Below are positions 1-7,846 of a stretch of 64,000 nt of DNA, piece after piece; the first letter of the stretch is position 1, and each line of letters begins with the position of its first letter. The position numbers and the translations under genes were made by a program. The DNA is from Frigidibacter albus (GTDB taxonomy: Bacteria; Pseudomonadota; Alphaproteobacteria; Rhodobacterales; Rhodobacteraceae). Location: NCBI RefSeq assembly GCF_009908165.1, contig NZ_JAAAUC010000002.1, positions 124,001 through 188,000 on the forward strand. The letters run 5' to 3'. The notes under the pieces are model-generated. The model made no database searches. It saw nothing but the letters and a program-made list of their open reading frames with translations, and had not been told where the DNA came from.

Positions 1-661
1 GGTGCGCAGCCGCTATGCCGGGACGCGGACCGGACGGCAGGAGCTGGACGGGGTGCTGCTGGAGGATGTGGAGGGCGCGCTGTGGACCACGGCGGGCATT
101 GAGGCGGCGCGGCGGGACGCGGCGCCGAAGCTGGACCGGGTGGTGGTGGCGGTCGATCCGCCGGTGACGGGGCACGCCGGGTCGGACGAATGCGGCATCG
201 TGGTGGTGGGGATCGAGCAGGCGGGGGCGCCGAAGGACTGGCGGGCCTGGGTGCTGGAGGATTGCAGCCTGCGCGCGGCTTCGCCGTCGCAGTGGGCCGA
301 GGCGGCGCTGGCGGCGATGGCGCGGCACGGGGCCGACCGGCTGGTGGCCGAGGTCAACCAGGGCGGCGATCTGGTGGCCGAGGTGATCCGGCAGATCGAC
401 CCGCTGGTGCCCTTGAAGATGGTGCGCGCCAGCCGCGGCAAGGCGGCGCGGGCCGAGCCGATTGCCGCGCTCTATGAGCAGGGGCGGGTGCATCATCTGC
501 GCGGGCTCGGGCCGCTGGAGGACCAGATGTGCCGCATGAGCCAGTGCGGCTATGAGGGGCGCGGCAGCCCCGACCGGGTGGATGCGCTGGTCTGGGCGCT
601 GCACGAGCTGATGATCGCGCCGGCGGCGCACTACCGGCGGCCGCAGGTGCGGGGCCTCTGA
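1..661 (+). CDS. GTA large terminase subunit (gp2), C-terminal part
   Basis: This is the C-terminal part of a phage-type large terminase, the motor and nuclease that packages and cuts DNA into the GTA head. The gene runs in from beyond the left edge, so the ATPase domain is not visible. What is visible is the RNase H-like nuclease domain: the strand VVVAVDPPVTG carries the first acidic residue (about residue 52 of the visible part), then VAEVNQGGD, and near the end DRVDALVWAL supplies a further catalytic aspartate. It is followed after 42 bases by the portal gene, the order found in RcGTA. GTA terminases cut with little sequence specificity, which is why particles carry random host DNA; this is family knowledge and not something seen here. 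Confidence 0.93.
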   Translation, partial: VRSRYAGTRTGRQELDGVLLEDVEGALWTTAGIEAARRDAAPKLDRVVVAVDPPVTGHAGSDECGIVVVGIEQAGAPKDWRAWVLEDCSLRAASPSQWAEAALAAMARHGADRLVAEVNQGGDLVAEVIRQIDPLVPLKMVRASRGKAARAEPIAALYEQGRVHHLRGLGPLEDQMCRMSQCGYEGRGSPDRVDALVWALHELMIAPAAHYRRPQVRGL

Positions 662-703
662 GGACGCCCCTCGGCAGGCGGCAACCAGTTTCAGGAGATC
701 GAC

Positions 704-1903
704 ATGGTGTTTGACTTTTTCCGGCGGGCCGGGACTGGCGGAGCTTTGCCTGCTGCGCCCGAGGCCAAGGCCTCGGCGACGGGGCGGGTGGTGGCCTGGG
801 GTGTGGCGGGGTCTGGCCGCGTGGCATGGAGCGCGCGCGATACCGCGACGCTGACGCGGATCGGGTTTACCGGCAACCCGGTGGGCTTTCGCTGCGTGAA
901 GCTGGTGGCCGAGGCGGCGGCGGCGGTGCCGTTGCTGTGCCAGGATGCCGACTGCCGCTATGAGGCGCATCCGATGCTGGAGCTGATCCGGCGGCCGAAC
1001 ACGTTGCAGGGGCGGGCGGAGCTGCTGGAGTCGCTCTATGGCCAGATGCTGCTGTCGGGGAACGGGTATCTGGAGGCGGTGGGCGGCGATGCGGGGCTGC
1101 TGCCCGGCGAGCTGCATGTGCTGCGGTCGGACCGGATGAGCATCGTGCCGGGGGCCGATGGCTGGCCGGTGGCCTATGACTACACGGTGGGGGCGCGCAG
1201 GCACCGCTTCGACATGACCGGCGCGCCCGATCCGATCTGCCATATCCGCAGCTTCCATCCGCAGGATGACCATTATGGCCTGAGCCCGATGCAGGCGGCG
1301 GCGGTGGCGGTGGATGTGCATAACAGCGCCAGCGCCTGGTCGAAGGCGCTGCTGGACAATGCGGCGCGGCCCTCGGGCGCCATCGTCTACAAGGGCGCGG
1401 ACGGGCAGGGCCAGCTGTCGGCGGACCAGTATGACCGGCTGGTGAGCGAGATGGAGATGCACCATCAGGGCGCGCGCAATGCCGGGCGGCCGATGCTGCT
1501 GGAGGGCGGGCTGGACTGGAAGCCGATGGGGTTCTCGCCCTCGGACATGGAGTTCCAGAAGACCAAGGAGGCGGCGGCGCGCGAGATCGCGCTGGCCTTC
1601 GGGGTGCCGCCGATGCTGCTGGGGATCCCGGGGGATGCCACCTACGCGAACTATCAGGAGGCGCACCGGGCGTTCTATCGCCTCACGGTGCTGCCGCTGG
1701 CGACGCGGGTGACGGCGGCGATCAGCCATTGGCTGTCGGGGTTCGCGGGGGCGGTGGTGGAGCTGCGGCCGGACCTCGACCAGATCCCGGCGCTGGCGAT
1801 GGAGCGGGACCAGCAGTGGAAGCGGGTCGGCGAGGCGGCGTTCCTGAGCGATGCCGAGAAGCGCAGCCTGCTGGGGCTGCCGCCGCTGGCCGGGGCCGAG
1901 TGA
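704..1903 (+). CDS. GTA portal protein (gp3), HK97 family
   Basis: This 399-residue protein forms the portal ring at the head vertex through which DNA is packaged. The HK97-type portal signature is clear in the C-terminal third, with the segment IALAFGVPPMLLGIPGDATY followed by the conserved YQEAHRAFYR helix. Its length matches GTA portals. The start is preceded by the purine-rich sequence caggaga. The stop codon TGA overlaps the ATG of the next gene by one base (TGATG), so the two are probably translationally coupled. Confidence 0.95.
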   Translation: MVFDFFRRAGTGGALPAAPEAKASATGRVVAWGVAGSGRVAWSARDTATLTRIGFTGNPVGFRCVKLVAEAAAAVPLLCQDADCRYEAHPMLELIRRPNTLQGRAELLESLYGQMLLSGNGYLEAVGGDAGLLPGELHVLRSDRMSIVPGADGWPVAYDYTVGARRHRFDMTGAPDPICHIRSFHPQDDHYGLSPMQAAAVAVDVHNSASAWSKALLDNAARPSGAIVYKGADGQGQLSADQYDRLVSEMEMHHQGARNAGRPMLLEGGLDWKPMGFSPSDMEFQKTKEAAAREIALAFGVPPMLLGIPGDATYANYQEAHRAFYRLTVLPLATRVTAAISHWLSGFAGAVVELRPDLDQIPALAMERDQQWKRVGEAAFLSDAEKRSLLGLPPLAGAE

Positions 1904-2136
1904 TGGACGGCGAGGGCTCGCGCTACCTCAAGGCGCCGTTCGAGGTGCATGAGCAGCGCTTCGAGGCGACGGAGCGGATCATGGCGCTGCAATTTTCGGG
2001 CGTCGAGAAGCGGCTGGAGCGGATCGAGGCGATGATCGAGGGCCTGGAACGGCGGCTGTGGATGACGGTCTATGGCGTGGTCGGGGTGATCCTGACCCAG
2101 GCGGTGCAATCGGTGCTGGATTACGGGCCGAAGTGA
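1903..2136 (+). CDS. GTA head formation small membrane protein (gp3.5-like)
   Basis: This 77-residue protein starts at an ATG overlapping the portal stop codon. It has a charged N-terminal half predicted to form a coiled coil (the VEKRLERIEAMIEGLERR region, residues 30-50) and a C-terminal hydrophobic segment, MTVYGVVGVILTQAVQSVL, that should cross or anchor in a membrane. Size, position between portal and protease, and layout fit the small GTA head formation family typified by rcc01685 of R. capsulatus. The coiled coil plus membrane segment also resembles XhlA-type holin partners, but no lysis role is visible. Confidence 0.75.
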   Translation: MDGEGSRYLKAPFEVHEQRFEATERIMALQFSGVEKRLERIEAMIEGLERRLWMTVYGVVGVILTQAVQSVLDYGPK

Positions 2137-2146
2137 GGAAACCCAA

Positions 2147-2692
2147 ATGATGCGGACGCAATTCGGGCTGGAAACCAAGCTGTGCCGGCTGGGCGGGGAT
2201 GTGAGCGTTACCGATGGCACGGTGATCGCCGGCTATGCCTCGGTCTTCGGGGCGGTGGACCAGGGCGGCGATGTGGTGGAGCCGGGCGCCTATGGCGCGA
2301 GTCTGGCGCGGCTGGCGGCCTCGGGCGGGCGGGTGAAGATGCTGTGGCAGCATGATCCCGCGTGCCCCATCGGCGTGTGGGACGAGGTGCGCGAGGACGG
2401 GCGCGGGCTTTGGGTCAGCGGGCGGCTCTTGACCGACGTGGCGCAGGGGCGCGAGGCGGCGGCGCTGATCGCGGCGGGGGCGATCGACGGGCTGTCGATC
2501 GGGTATCGCACCGTGACGGCCGCCAAGGATGCGGGCGGGCGGCGGCGGCTGAAGGTGCTGGAGCTGTGGGAGGTGTCGCTGGTGACCTTCCCGATGCTGC
2601 CCGAAGCGCGGGTGGCCGAGGCGAAAGGCGCGGATTGGCCCGCCTTGACGGCGGCGCTGCGCGCGGCGCGGGCCGAACTGGCGGGGCTGTAA
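2147..2692 (+). CDS. GTA prohead protease (gp4), HK97 family
   Basis: This 181-residue serine protease of the HK97 prohead family (S78) should trim the capsid protein during head maturation. The candidate catalytic histidine lies in MLWQHDP (residue 69) and the serine in DGLSIGY (residue 117), followed by the typical ELWEVSLVTFPM strand. Two ATGs stand in tandem at 2147 and 2150 and either could be used. It sits directly before the capsid gene, as in RcGTA and HK97-like phages. Confidence 0.94.
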   Translation: MMRTQFGLETKLCRLGGDVSVTDGTVIAGYASVFGAVDQGGDVVEPGAYGASLARLAASGGRVKMLWQHDPACPIGVWDEVREDGRGLWVSGRLLTDVAQGREAAALIAAGAIDGLSIGYRTVTAAKDAGGRRRLKVLELWEVSLVTFPMLPEARVAEAKGADWPALTAALRAARAELAGL

Positions 2693-2733
2693 CGGGCCCT
2701 TCGCCAGGGGGCCGATTTCCGAAAGGTGAAACG

Positions 2734-3936
2734 ATGACCAAGACCGAGACGATGTCCGGGGACGGCGGAGCTGTGCCTGCTGATCCCGTGGCTGAGGCGA
2801 CGGCGGCGCTGACCGGGTTCCTGAGCGAGCTCCGGGGCTTTCGCGCCGAGATGAAAACCAGGCAACACCAACCAGAAGAGCGAGTGACCATGCTGGATCG
2901 CAAGAACTACTCCCCGAACGCTGGCCGTCCGGCGCTGTCGGCTGCCGTGCAGGACGGGGTGCCGCACGCCAAGGCCTTTGCCGCCTATCTGCGCTGCGGC
3001 GATGATGACGGGCTGCGCAACCTCGCGCTGGAGGGCAAGGCGCTGAACACCGCCGTGGCGGCCGAGGGCGGCTATCTGGTCGATCCGGTCACGTCCGAAA
3101 CCATCCGCGGTGTGCTGAAGGCGACCTCGTCGCTGCGCCAGGTTGCAAGCGTGGTCAATGTCGAGGCGACGAGCTTCGACGTGCTGGTCGATCATAGCGA
3201 CATGGGCTCGGGCTGGGCGAGCGAGACCGCGACGCTGACCGAGACCACCACCCCGCAGATCGACCGCATCAGCATTCCGCTGCACGAGCTGTCGGCGATG
3301 CCCAAGGCCAGCCAGCGCCTGCTGGATGACAGTGCCTTCGACATCGAGAGCTGGCTGGCGAACCGCATCGCCGACAAGTTCGCCCGTGCCGAGGCGGCGG
3401 CCTTCGTCAACGGTGACGGTGCCGACAAGCCCAAGGGCTTCCTGACCCATCCCAAGGTGCCGCGCGCTTCGTGGAGCTGGGGCAGCCTTGGCTATGTGGC
3501 GACCGGCGCCGCCGGGGATTTCGCCTCGCTGAACGCCAGCGATGCGGTGGTGGACCTCGTCTATGCGCTGGAGGCGGAATACCGCGCCAATGCGACCTTC
3601 GTGATGAACTCGAAGACCGCCGGCGCGGTGCGCAAGATGAAGGATGCCGATGGCCGCTTCCTGTGGTCGGACGGGCTTCAGGCCGGCGAGCCGGCGCGGC
3701 TGATGGGCTATCCGGTGCTGATCGCCGAGGACATGCCGGACATCGCCGCCAATGCCTATGCGATCGCCTTTGGCGATTTCAAGAACGGCTACACCATCGC
3801 CGAGCGCCCGGACCTGCGCATCCTGCGCGACCCGTTCTCGGCCAAGCCGCATGTGCTGTTCTACGCCTCCAAGCGCGTCGGCGGCGACGTGTCGGATTTC
3901 GCGGCGATCAAGCTGCTGAAGTTCGCGCTGTCCTGA
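2734..3936 (+). CDS. GTA major capsid protein (gp5), HK97 fold
   Basis: This 400-residue protein builds the GTA head. The start at 2734 is chosen because it follows a good ribosome site (gaaaggtgaaacg), and the open frame upstream of it overlaps the protease gene. Residues 20-55 are the charged scaffold-like delta region. The HK97 core begins near ALNTAVAAEGGYLVDP (residue 103), which is also where protease gp4 would be expected to cut. The C-terminal half has the usual FKNGYTIAERPDLRILRDPF strand region. The gene is followed by an unusually long 183-base gap holding two GC-rich hairpins, while most neighbouring genes overlap. Confidence 0.95.
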   Translation: MTKTETMSGDGGAVPADPVAEATAALTGFLSELRGFRAEMKTRQHQPEERVTMLDRKNYSPNAGRPALSAAVQDGVPHAKAFAAYLRCGDDDGLRNLALEGKALNTAVAAEGGYLVDPVTSETIRGVLKATSSLRQVASVVNVEATSFDVLVDHSDMGSGWASETATLTETTTPQIDRISIPLHELSAMPKASQRLLDDSAFDIESWLANRIADKFARAEAAAFVNGDGADKPKGFLTHPKVPRASWSWGSLGYVATGAAGDFASLNASDAVVDLVYALEAEYRANATFVMNSKTAGAVRKMKDADGRFLWSDGLQAGEPARLMGYPVLIAEDMPDIAANAYAIAFGDFKNGYTIAERPDLRILRDPFSAKPHVLFYASKRVGGDVSDFAAIKLLKFALS

Positions 3937-3945
3937 TCGGGATCG

Positions 3946-4006
3946 GGTCGGGGGTTTACCCCCCGGCCGATTGAAGCGGATCGGGTCGGGGGGAACCCCC
4001 GACCCG
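3946..4006. repeat. Two tandem GC-rich hairpins after the capsid gene
   Basis: Two hairpins lie 10-70 bases after the capsid stop codon. The first, 3946-3968, is a 9-bp stem with one G-U pair and a 5-base loop. The second, 3982-4006, is a perfect 11-bp stem (CGGGTCGGGGG paired with CCCCCGACCCG) with a 3-base loop. Both share the core GATCGGGTCGGGGG and so look like a local duplication. No T-run follows, so they are more likely an mRNA 3'-end stabiliser or partial terminator than a full stop. The remaining 110 bases before gp6 show no other feature. Confidence 0.7.
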
Positions 4007-4119
4007 TGGCGGGCGCGGGCCGGAACCCACCCTTCCGTCTAGCTGCTCCCTCCGTCCGAGCGGGGGTGAAGGGTTCGCGTCCGCCTCGTTGGGGGCGGTA
4101 GAGGTAAAGGACAGAGCCG

Positions 4120-4728
4120 ATGATGTTGACCGAGCAGACCGCGGTGCCGGTGCAGGCGCTGCCGCTGGCCGAGATGCGCGCGCATCTGCGCCTGGGCACC
4201 GGCTTTGCCGATGATGCGGCGCAGGATGCGATCCTGGAGAGCCATCTGCGCGCGGCGCTGGCCGCCATCGAAGGGCGGACGGCGAAGATCCTGCTGGCGC
4301 GGGAGTTCCTGTGGCAGCAGGAGGCCTGGCGCGAGCTGGATGAACAGGCGCTGCCGGTGGCGCCGGTGGTGGCGGTGGCGTCCGTCACCATGCGGGACCG
4401 GGAGGGGGTTGCCACGGTGATCGACCCGGGCCGCTGGCGGCTGGTGAAGGATGCCCATCGTCCGCGGATCGTGGCGACGGGGGCGATGCTGGCGGGCATC
4501 CCGCTGGGCGGGGTGGCCGAGATCGCCTTTACCGCCGGGTTCGGCCCGGCCTGGGCCGATGTGCCGGTGGATCTGCGCCAGGCGGTGCTGCTGCTGGCGG
4601 CGCAATATCACGAGCAGCGGCACGAGGCGGGTATCCCCAGCGCCATGCCCTTCGGGGTGATGGCGCTGATCGAGCGCTGGAGGACGGTGCGGGTGCTGGG
4701 TGGGCGGCCTTCGGGGGTGCGGACATGA
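4120..4728 (+). CDS. GTA head-tail adaptor (gp6)
   Basis: This 202-residue protein matches the phage gp6-like head-tail connector family that docks on the portal. The N-terminal LPLAEMRAHLRLGTGFADDAAQDAIL pattern is typical of this family, as is the helix VDLRQAVLLLAAQYHEQRHE (about residues 148-167). The C-terminus overlaps the gp7 start by 4 bases. It is placed after the capsid gene as in RcGTA. Confidence 0.9.
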   Translation: MMLTEQTAVPVQALPLAEMRAHLRLGTGFADDAAQDAILESHLRAALAAIEGRTAKILLAREFLWQQEAWRELDEQALPVAPVVAVASVTMRDREGVATVIDPGRWRLVKDAHRPRIVATGAMLAGIPLGGVAEIAFTAGFGPAWADVPVDLRQAVLLLAAQYHEQRHEAGIPSAMPFGVMALIERWRTVRVLGGRPSGVRT

Positions 4729-5063
4729 GCGCGCCGGTCCTGAACCGCGCGCTGGTGCTGGAGGAGATGCAGCGCCTGCCCGATGGCGCCGGGGGGTTCA
4801 CCACCAGCTGGACGGCGCTGGGGACGCTCTGGGCCAGCGTGGTGGCCGGCAGCGGCACCGAGCGGGCGGGGGAGTTCGTGACCCTGTCCACCGTGCCCTA
4901 CCGGATCACCGTGCGCGGGGCGGCGCCCGGCGCGCCCTCGCGCCCGCGCCCCGACCAGCGGCTGCGCGACGGCGACCGGCTCTACCGCATCCTGGCGGTG
5001 ACCGAGGCCGATGCCCGCGCCGCCTACCTGACCTGTTTTGCCCGCGAGGAGGTGCCGTCATGA
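4725..5063 (+). CDS. GTA head closure / stopper protein (gp7)
   Basis: This 112-residue protein corresponds to the phage head closure (stopper) family. It shows the N-terminal LNRALVLEEMQRLPDGAGGFTTSW hairpin, then the WTALGTLWASVVAGSG and RYRI-like strand YRITVRGA seen in SPP1 gp16-type stoppers. ATGA overlaps join it to both neighbours: its start overlaps the gp6 stop and its stop overlaps the gp8 start by 4 bases. Confidence 0.88.
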   Translation: MSAPVLNRALVLEEMQRLPDGAGGFTTSWTALGTLWASVVAGSGTERAGEFVTLSTVPYRITVRGAAPGAPSRPRPDQRLRDGDRLYRILAVTEADARAAYLTCFAREEVPS

Positions 5064-5467
5064 GCTATGCAAGCGGCGCCGCCCTGCAGGCGGCGGTGTT
5101 CCAGCGGCTGAGCGCCGATGCCGCGCTGGCGGCGCTGGTGGGCCCCGCGATCTATGACGCGGTGCCGCCCGGCACGGTCACCGGCACCTATGTCAGCCTC
5201 GGCCCCGAGGATGTGCGCGATGCCTCGGATGCAACGGGCGGCGGCGCGCTGCACGAGTTCACCGTCAGCGTCGTCACCGATGCCTCGGGCTTCCAGCAGG
5301 CCAAGGCCGTTGCGGGCGCGGTGTCGGACGCTCTCACCGGCGCGCCGCTGACCCTCGGCCGCGGCCATCTGGTCGGGATGTGGTTCCTTAAGGCGCGCGC
5401 CCGCCGGGTGCAGACCGGCGAGATGCGCCGCATCGACCTGAGCTTTCGCGCCCGCATCGAGGACTGA
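5060..5467 (+). CDS. GTA tail terminator (gp8), DUF3168
   Basis: This 135-residue DUF3168 protein is expected to cap the tail tube at the head junction. The N-terminal helix ALQAAVFQRLSADAALAALVG followed by IYDAVPPGTVTGTYVSLGPE is the family signature. The ATG at 5060 was chosen because it overlaps the gp7 stop by 4 bases. An in-frame extension upstream overlaps gp7 and is not credible. Confidence 0.9.
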   Translation: MSYASGAALQAAVFQRLSADAALAALVGPAIYDAVPPGTVTGTYVSLGPEDVRDASDATGGGALHEFTVSVVTDASGFQQAKAVAGAVSDALTGAPLTLGRGHLVGMWFLKARARRVQTGEMRRIDLSFRARIED

Positions 5468-5476
5468 TCTCTTCAG

Positions 5477-5532
5477 CTTCTTGCTGGCCCAAATATCCCG
5501 GGGGTCCGGGGGCAGCGCCCCCGGCCGCCGGC
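5477..5532 (+). repeat. Intergenic hairpin repeat (caaatatcc type) between gp8 and gp9
   Basis: An 87-base gap between gp8 and gp9 carries the block ggcccaaatatcccgggg and then a perfect 8-bp hairpin at 5506-5524 (CCGGGGGC paired with GCCCCCGG, 3-base loop). A related block, in the opposite orientation, lies between recA and alaS near 23308-23375. The pair looks like a short dispersed intergenic repeat. It breaks the chain of overlapping GTA genes just ahead of the tail tube gene. Confidence 0.6.
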
Positions 5533-5554
5533 CACATTCACGGAGTTTTCCCAG

Positions 5555-5968
5555 ATGGCTGCGCAAAACGGCAAAGACCTGCTCATCAAGCTCGACCTCA
5601 CCGGCGGGCTGCAATTCGAGACCATCGCGGGGCTGCGCGCCACGCGCATCAGCTTCAACGCGGAAACGGTCGATGTGACCAGCCTCGAGAGCACGGGGGG
5701 CTGGCGCGAGCTGCTGGCGGGGGCGGGGGTGAAGTCGGCCTCGATCTCCGGCTCCGGCATCTTCAAGGACCAGGCGACGGATGAACGCGCGCGGCAGATC
5801 TTCTTTGACGGCGAGGTGCCGCAGTTCCAGGTGATCATCCCCGATTTCGGCATCGTGCAGGGGCCGTTCCAGATCACCGCGATCGAATATGCCGGCAGCC
5901 ACAATGGCGAGGCGAGCTATGAGCTGTCGCTGGCCTCGGCGGGCGTGCTCAACTTCGTGGCGCTGTGA
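5555..5968 (+). CDS. GTA major tail tube protein (gp9), TP901-1 family
   Basis: This 137-residue protein matches the TP901-1-type major tail protein that polymerises into the tail tube. It shows the AAQNGKDLLIKLDLTGGLQFETIAGLRAT start, the DVTSLESTGGWRELLAGAGVKSASISGSG core and the C-terminal GEASYELSLASAG strand. The start has a good ribosome site (acggag). Its TGA overlaps the next ATG by one base. Confidence 0.93.
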   Translation: MAAQNGKDLLIKLDLTGGLQFETIAGLRATRISFNAETVDVTSLESTGGWRELLAGAGVKSASISGSGIFKDQATDERARQIFFDGEVPQFQVIIPDFGIVQGPFQITAIEYAGSHNGEASYELSLASAGVLNFVAL

Positions 5969-6285
5969 TGGCCAACCCCTGGGCGGGCGAGGTGGCGGTC
6001 TGGCTCGACGGCCAGCGGCATGTGGCCAAGCTGACGCTGGGCGCGCTGGCGGAACTGGAGGCGGCGCTGGCCGAGGACAGCCTGATCGCGCTGGTGGAGC
6101 GGTTCGAGGGCGGGCGGTTTTCCAGCCGCGACGTGCTGGCGCTGCTGGTGGCGGGCTTGCGCGGTGGCGGCTGGGACGGGAGCGCCGGGGACTTGCGCAC
6201 GGTGGAGATCGGCGGCGGGCCGGTGGAGGCGGCGCGGGTGGCGGCAGAGCTGCTGGCGCGGGCCTTCGCGCTGCCACCGGGGTGA
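5968..6285 (+). CDS. GTA gp10 family protein
   Basis: This 105-residue protein belongs to the GTA-gp10 family. The ATG at 5968 overlapping the gp9 stop was preferred over the in-frame GTG one codon upstream. The WLDGQRHVAKLTLGALAELEAAL segment is recognisable. In RcGTA the member is required for particle formation and is probably a tail assembly factor; the exact role is inferred from position before the tape measure gene. Confidence 0.85.
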   Translation: MANPWAGEVAVWLDGQRHVAKLTLGALAELEAALAEDSLIALVERFEGGRFSSRDVLALLVAGLRGGGWDGSAGDLRTVEIGGGPVEAARVAAELLARAFALPPG

Positions 6286-6289
6286 AGAC

Positions 6290-6511
6290 ATGGCGGGGAT
6301 GGACTGGCCCGGATTGATGCGGGCGGGGCTGCGCGGGCTGGGGCTGATGCCCGAGGTGTTCTGGCGCCTGACCCCGGCGGAACTGGCGATCCTGCTGGGC
6401 GCCGAGGCGGGCGCGGGGCCGCTGACGCGGGCGCGGCTGGAGGACCTGGCACGGAGATGGCCGGATTTTCCCGCAGGGCCGACACAAGTGAAGGAGGGCG
6501 GCGATGGATGA
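6290..6511 (+). CDS. GTA gp10.1, tail assembly chaperone-like (rcc01693 family)
   Basis: This 73-residue protein starts 4 bases after gp10 and overlaps the tape measure start by 8 bases. The sequence WPGLMRAGLRGLGLMPEVFWRLTPAEL matches the small rcc01693-type family, thought to be a tail assembly chaperone because of its place just before the tape measure gene. The overlap with gp11 supports coupled translation. Confidence 0.83.
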   Translation: MAGMDWPGLMRAGLRGLGLMPEVFWRLTPAELAILLGAEAGAGPLTRARLEDLARRWPDFPAGPTQVKEGGDG

Positions 6512-7166
6512 TGTGGACGGCATGGACGATCTGGCGCGGCAGGCGGCGGATCTGGAGCGGGCGCTGATCGGGGCCGAGGCGATGACCGCGGCGTTCGGCG
6601 AGGAGCTTCTGCGGATGCAGGAGAGCATGACCTTCACCAGCCGCGAGGTCTCGCTGCTGACCACGGGCATCGGGCGCGGGCTGCGCAGTGCCTTTGACGG
6701 GCTGATCTTTGATGGGTTGAAGCTGTCGGACGCGCTGAAGACCGTGGCGCAGTCGATGGCGGACAGCGTCTATGCGATTGCGTTGCGGCCGGTGCAGACG
6801 GCGGCGGCGGGGGCGATTGCCAACGGGATGAACAGCCTGATGAGCGGGCTGTTTCCCTTCGAGAAGGGCGGCAGCTTCTCGCAAGGGCGGGTGATGCCCT
6901 TTGCCAAGGGCGGGGTCGTGTCCTCGCCGGTGACCTTCCCGATGCGGAATGGGCGGGGGCTGATGGGTGAGGCGGGGCCCGAGGCGATCATGCCGCTGAC
7001 CCGCGGCGCCGATGGGCGGCTGGGTGTGCAGGCGCAGGGCGGGGGCCGGGCGGTCAATGTGGTGATGAACGTGACGACGCCGGATGCGGCGGGCTTTGCG
7101 CGCAGCCAGAGCCAGATCGCGGCGCAGCTGGGCCGGGCGCTGTCGCGCGGCGAGCGCAACCGCTGA
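6504..7166 (+). CDS. GTA tail tape measure protein (gp11)
   Basis: This 220-residue protein sets the length of the short GTA tail. It has an N-terminal helical region (DLARQAADLERALIGAEAM) and a hydrophobic middle. Its C-terminus has the phage tape-measure signature FEKGGSFSQGRVMPFAKGGVV and GLMGEAGPEAIMPLTR. Ordinary siphophage tape measures are several times longer; a protein this short is characteristic of RcGTA-type particles. Confidence 0.92.
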   Translation: MDDVDGMDDLARQAADLERALIGAEAMTAAFGEELLRMQESMTFTSREVSLLTTGIGRGLRSAFDGLIFDGLKLSDALKTVAQSMADSVYAIALRPVQTAAAGAIANGMNSLMSGLFPFEKGGSFSQGRVMPFAKGGVVSSPVTFPMRNGRGLMGEAGPEAIMPLTRGADGRLGVQAQGGGRAVNVVMNVTTPDAAGFARSQSQIAAQLGRALSRGERNR

Positions 7167-7213
7167 GGCGGCAGAGGGAGCCGCTGCCGTAGGCAGCATG
7201 AGGGACAAGTAGC

Positions 7214-7846
7214 ATGGCATTTCACGAGGTGAGGTTTCCTGCCAACCTGAGCTTTGGCTCGGTCGGCGGGCCGGAGCGGCGCACGGAGATCGTGACGCTG
7301 GCCAACGGGTTCGAAGAACGCAACACGCCCTGGTCGCAATCGCGCCGGCGCTATGATGCGGGGCTGGGGCTGCGGAGCCTCGACGATGTCGAACGGCTGA
7401 TCGCGTTCTTCGAGGCGCGGGCGGGGCAGCTGCACGGATTCCGCTGGAAGGATTGGGCGGATTTCAAATCCTGCCCCGCCTCGCGCGAGGTGGCGTTCGA
7501 TGACCAGTTCATCGCGCTGGGAGATGGCGAGACAGCGGCGTTCGGGCTGGTGAAGAGCTATGAGTCCGGTGGCAGTAGCTATCTGCGCGGCATCGCCAAG
7601 CCGGTGGCGGGGTCGGTGCGGATGGGGCTGCAGGGCGAGGCGCTGGTGGAGGGGCTGCATTACGCGGTCGATACGGTGACCGGCATGGTCACCTTCGTGG
7701 TGCCGCCGGCGCCGGGCGAGCGCATTTCGGCCGGGTTCGAGTTCGATGTGCCGGTGCGCTTCGACACTGACCGCATCCAGGTGTCAGTGGCGAGCTTTCA
7801 GGCGGGGGACGTGCCGCAGGTGCCGGTGGTTGAGGTGCGGATATGA
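7214..7846 (+). CDS. GTA distal tail protein (gp12), DUF2460
   Basis: This 210-residue DUF2460 protein is the distal tail protein that connects the tube to the baseplate hub. The N-terminal FHEVRFPANLSFGSVGGPERRTEIV and the GFRWKDWADFKS motif are hallmarks. The stop overlaps the gp13 start by 4 bases. Confidence 0.93.
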   Translation: MAFHEVRFPANLSFGSVGGPERRTEIVTLANGFEERNTPWSQSRRRYDAGLGLRSLDDVERLIAFFEARAGQLHGFRWKDWADFKSCPASREVAFDDQFIALGDGETAAFGLVKSYESGGSSYLRGIAKPVAGSVRMGLQGEALVEGLHYAVDTVTGMVTFVVPPAPGERISAGFEFDVPVRFDTDRIQVSVASFQAGDVPQVPVVEVRI

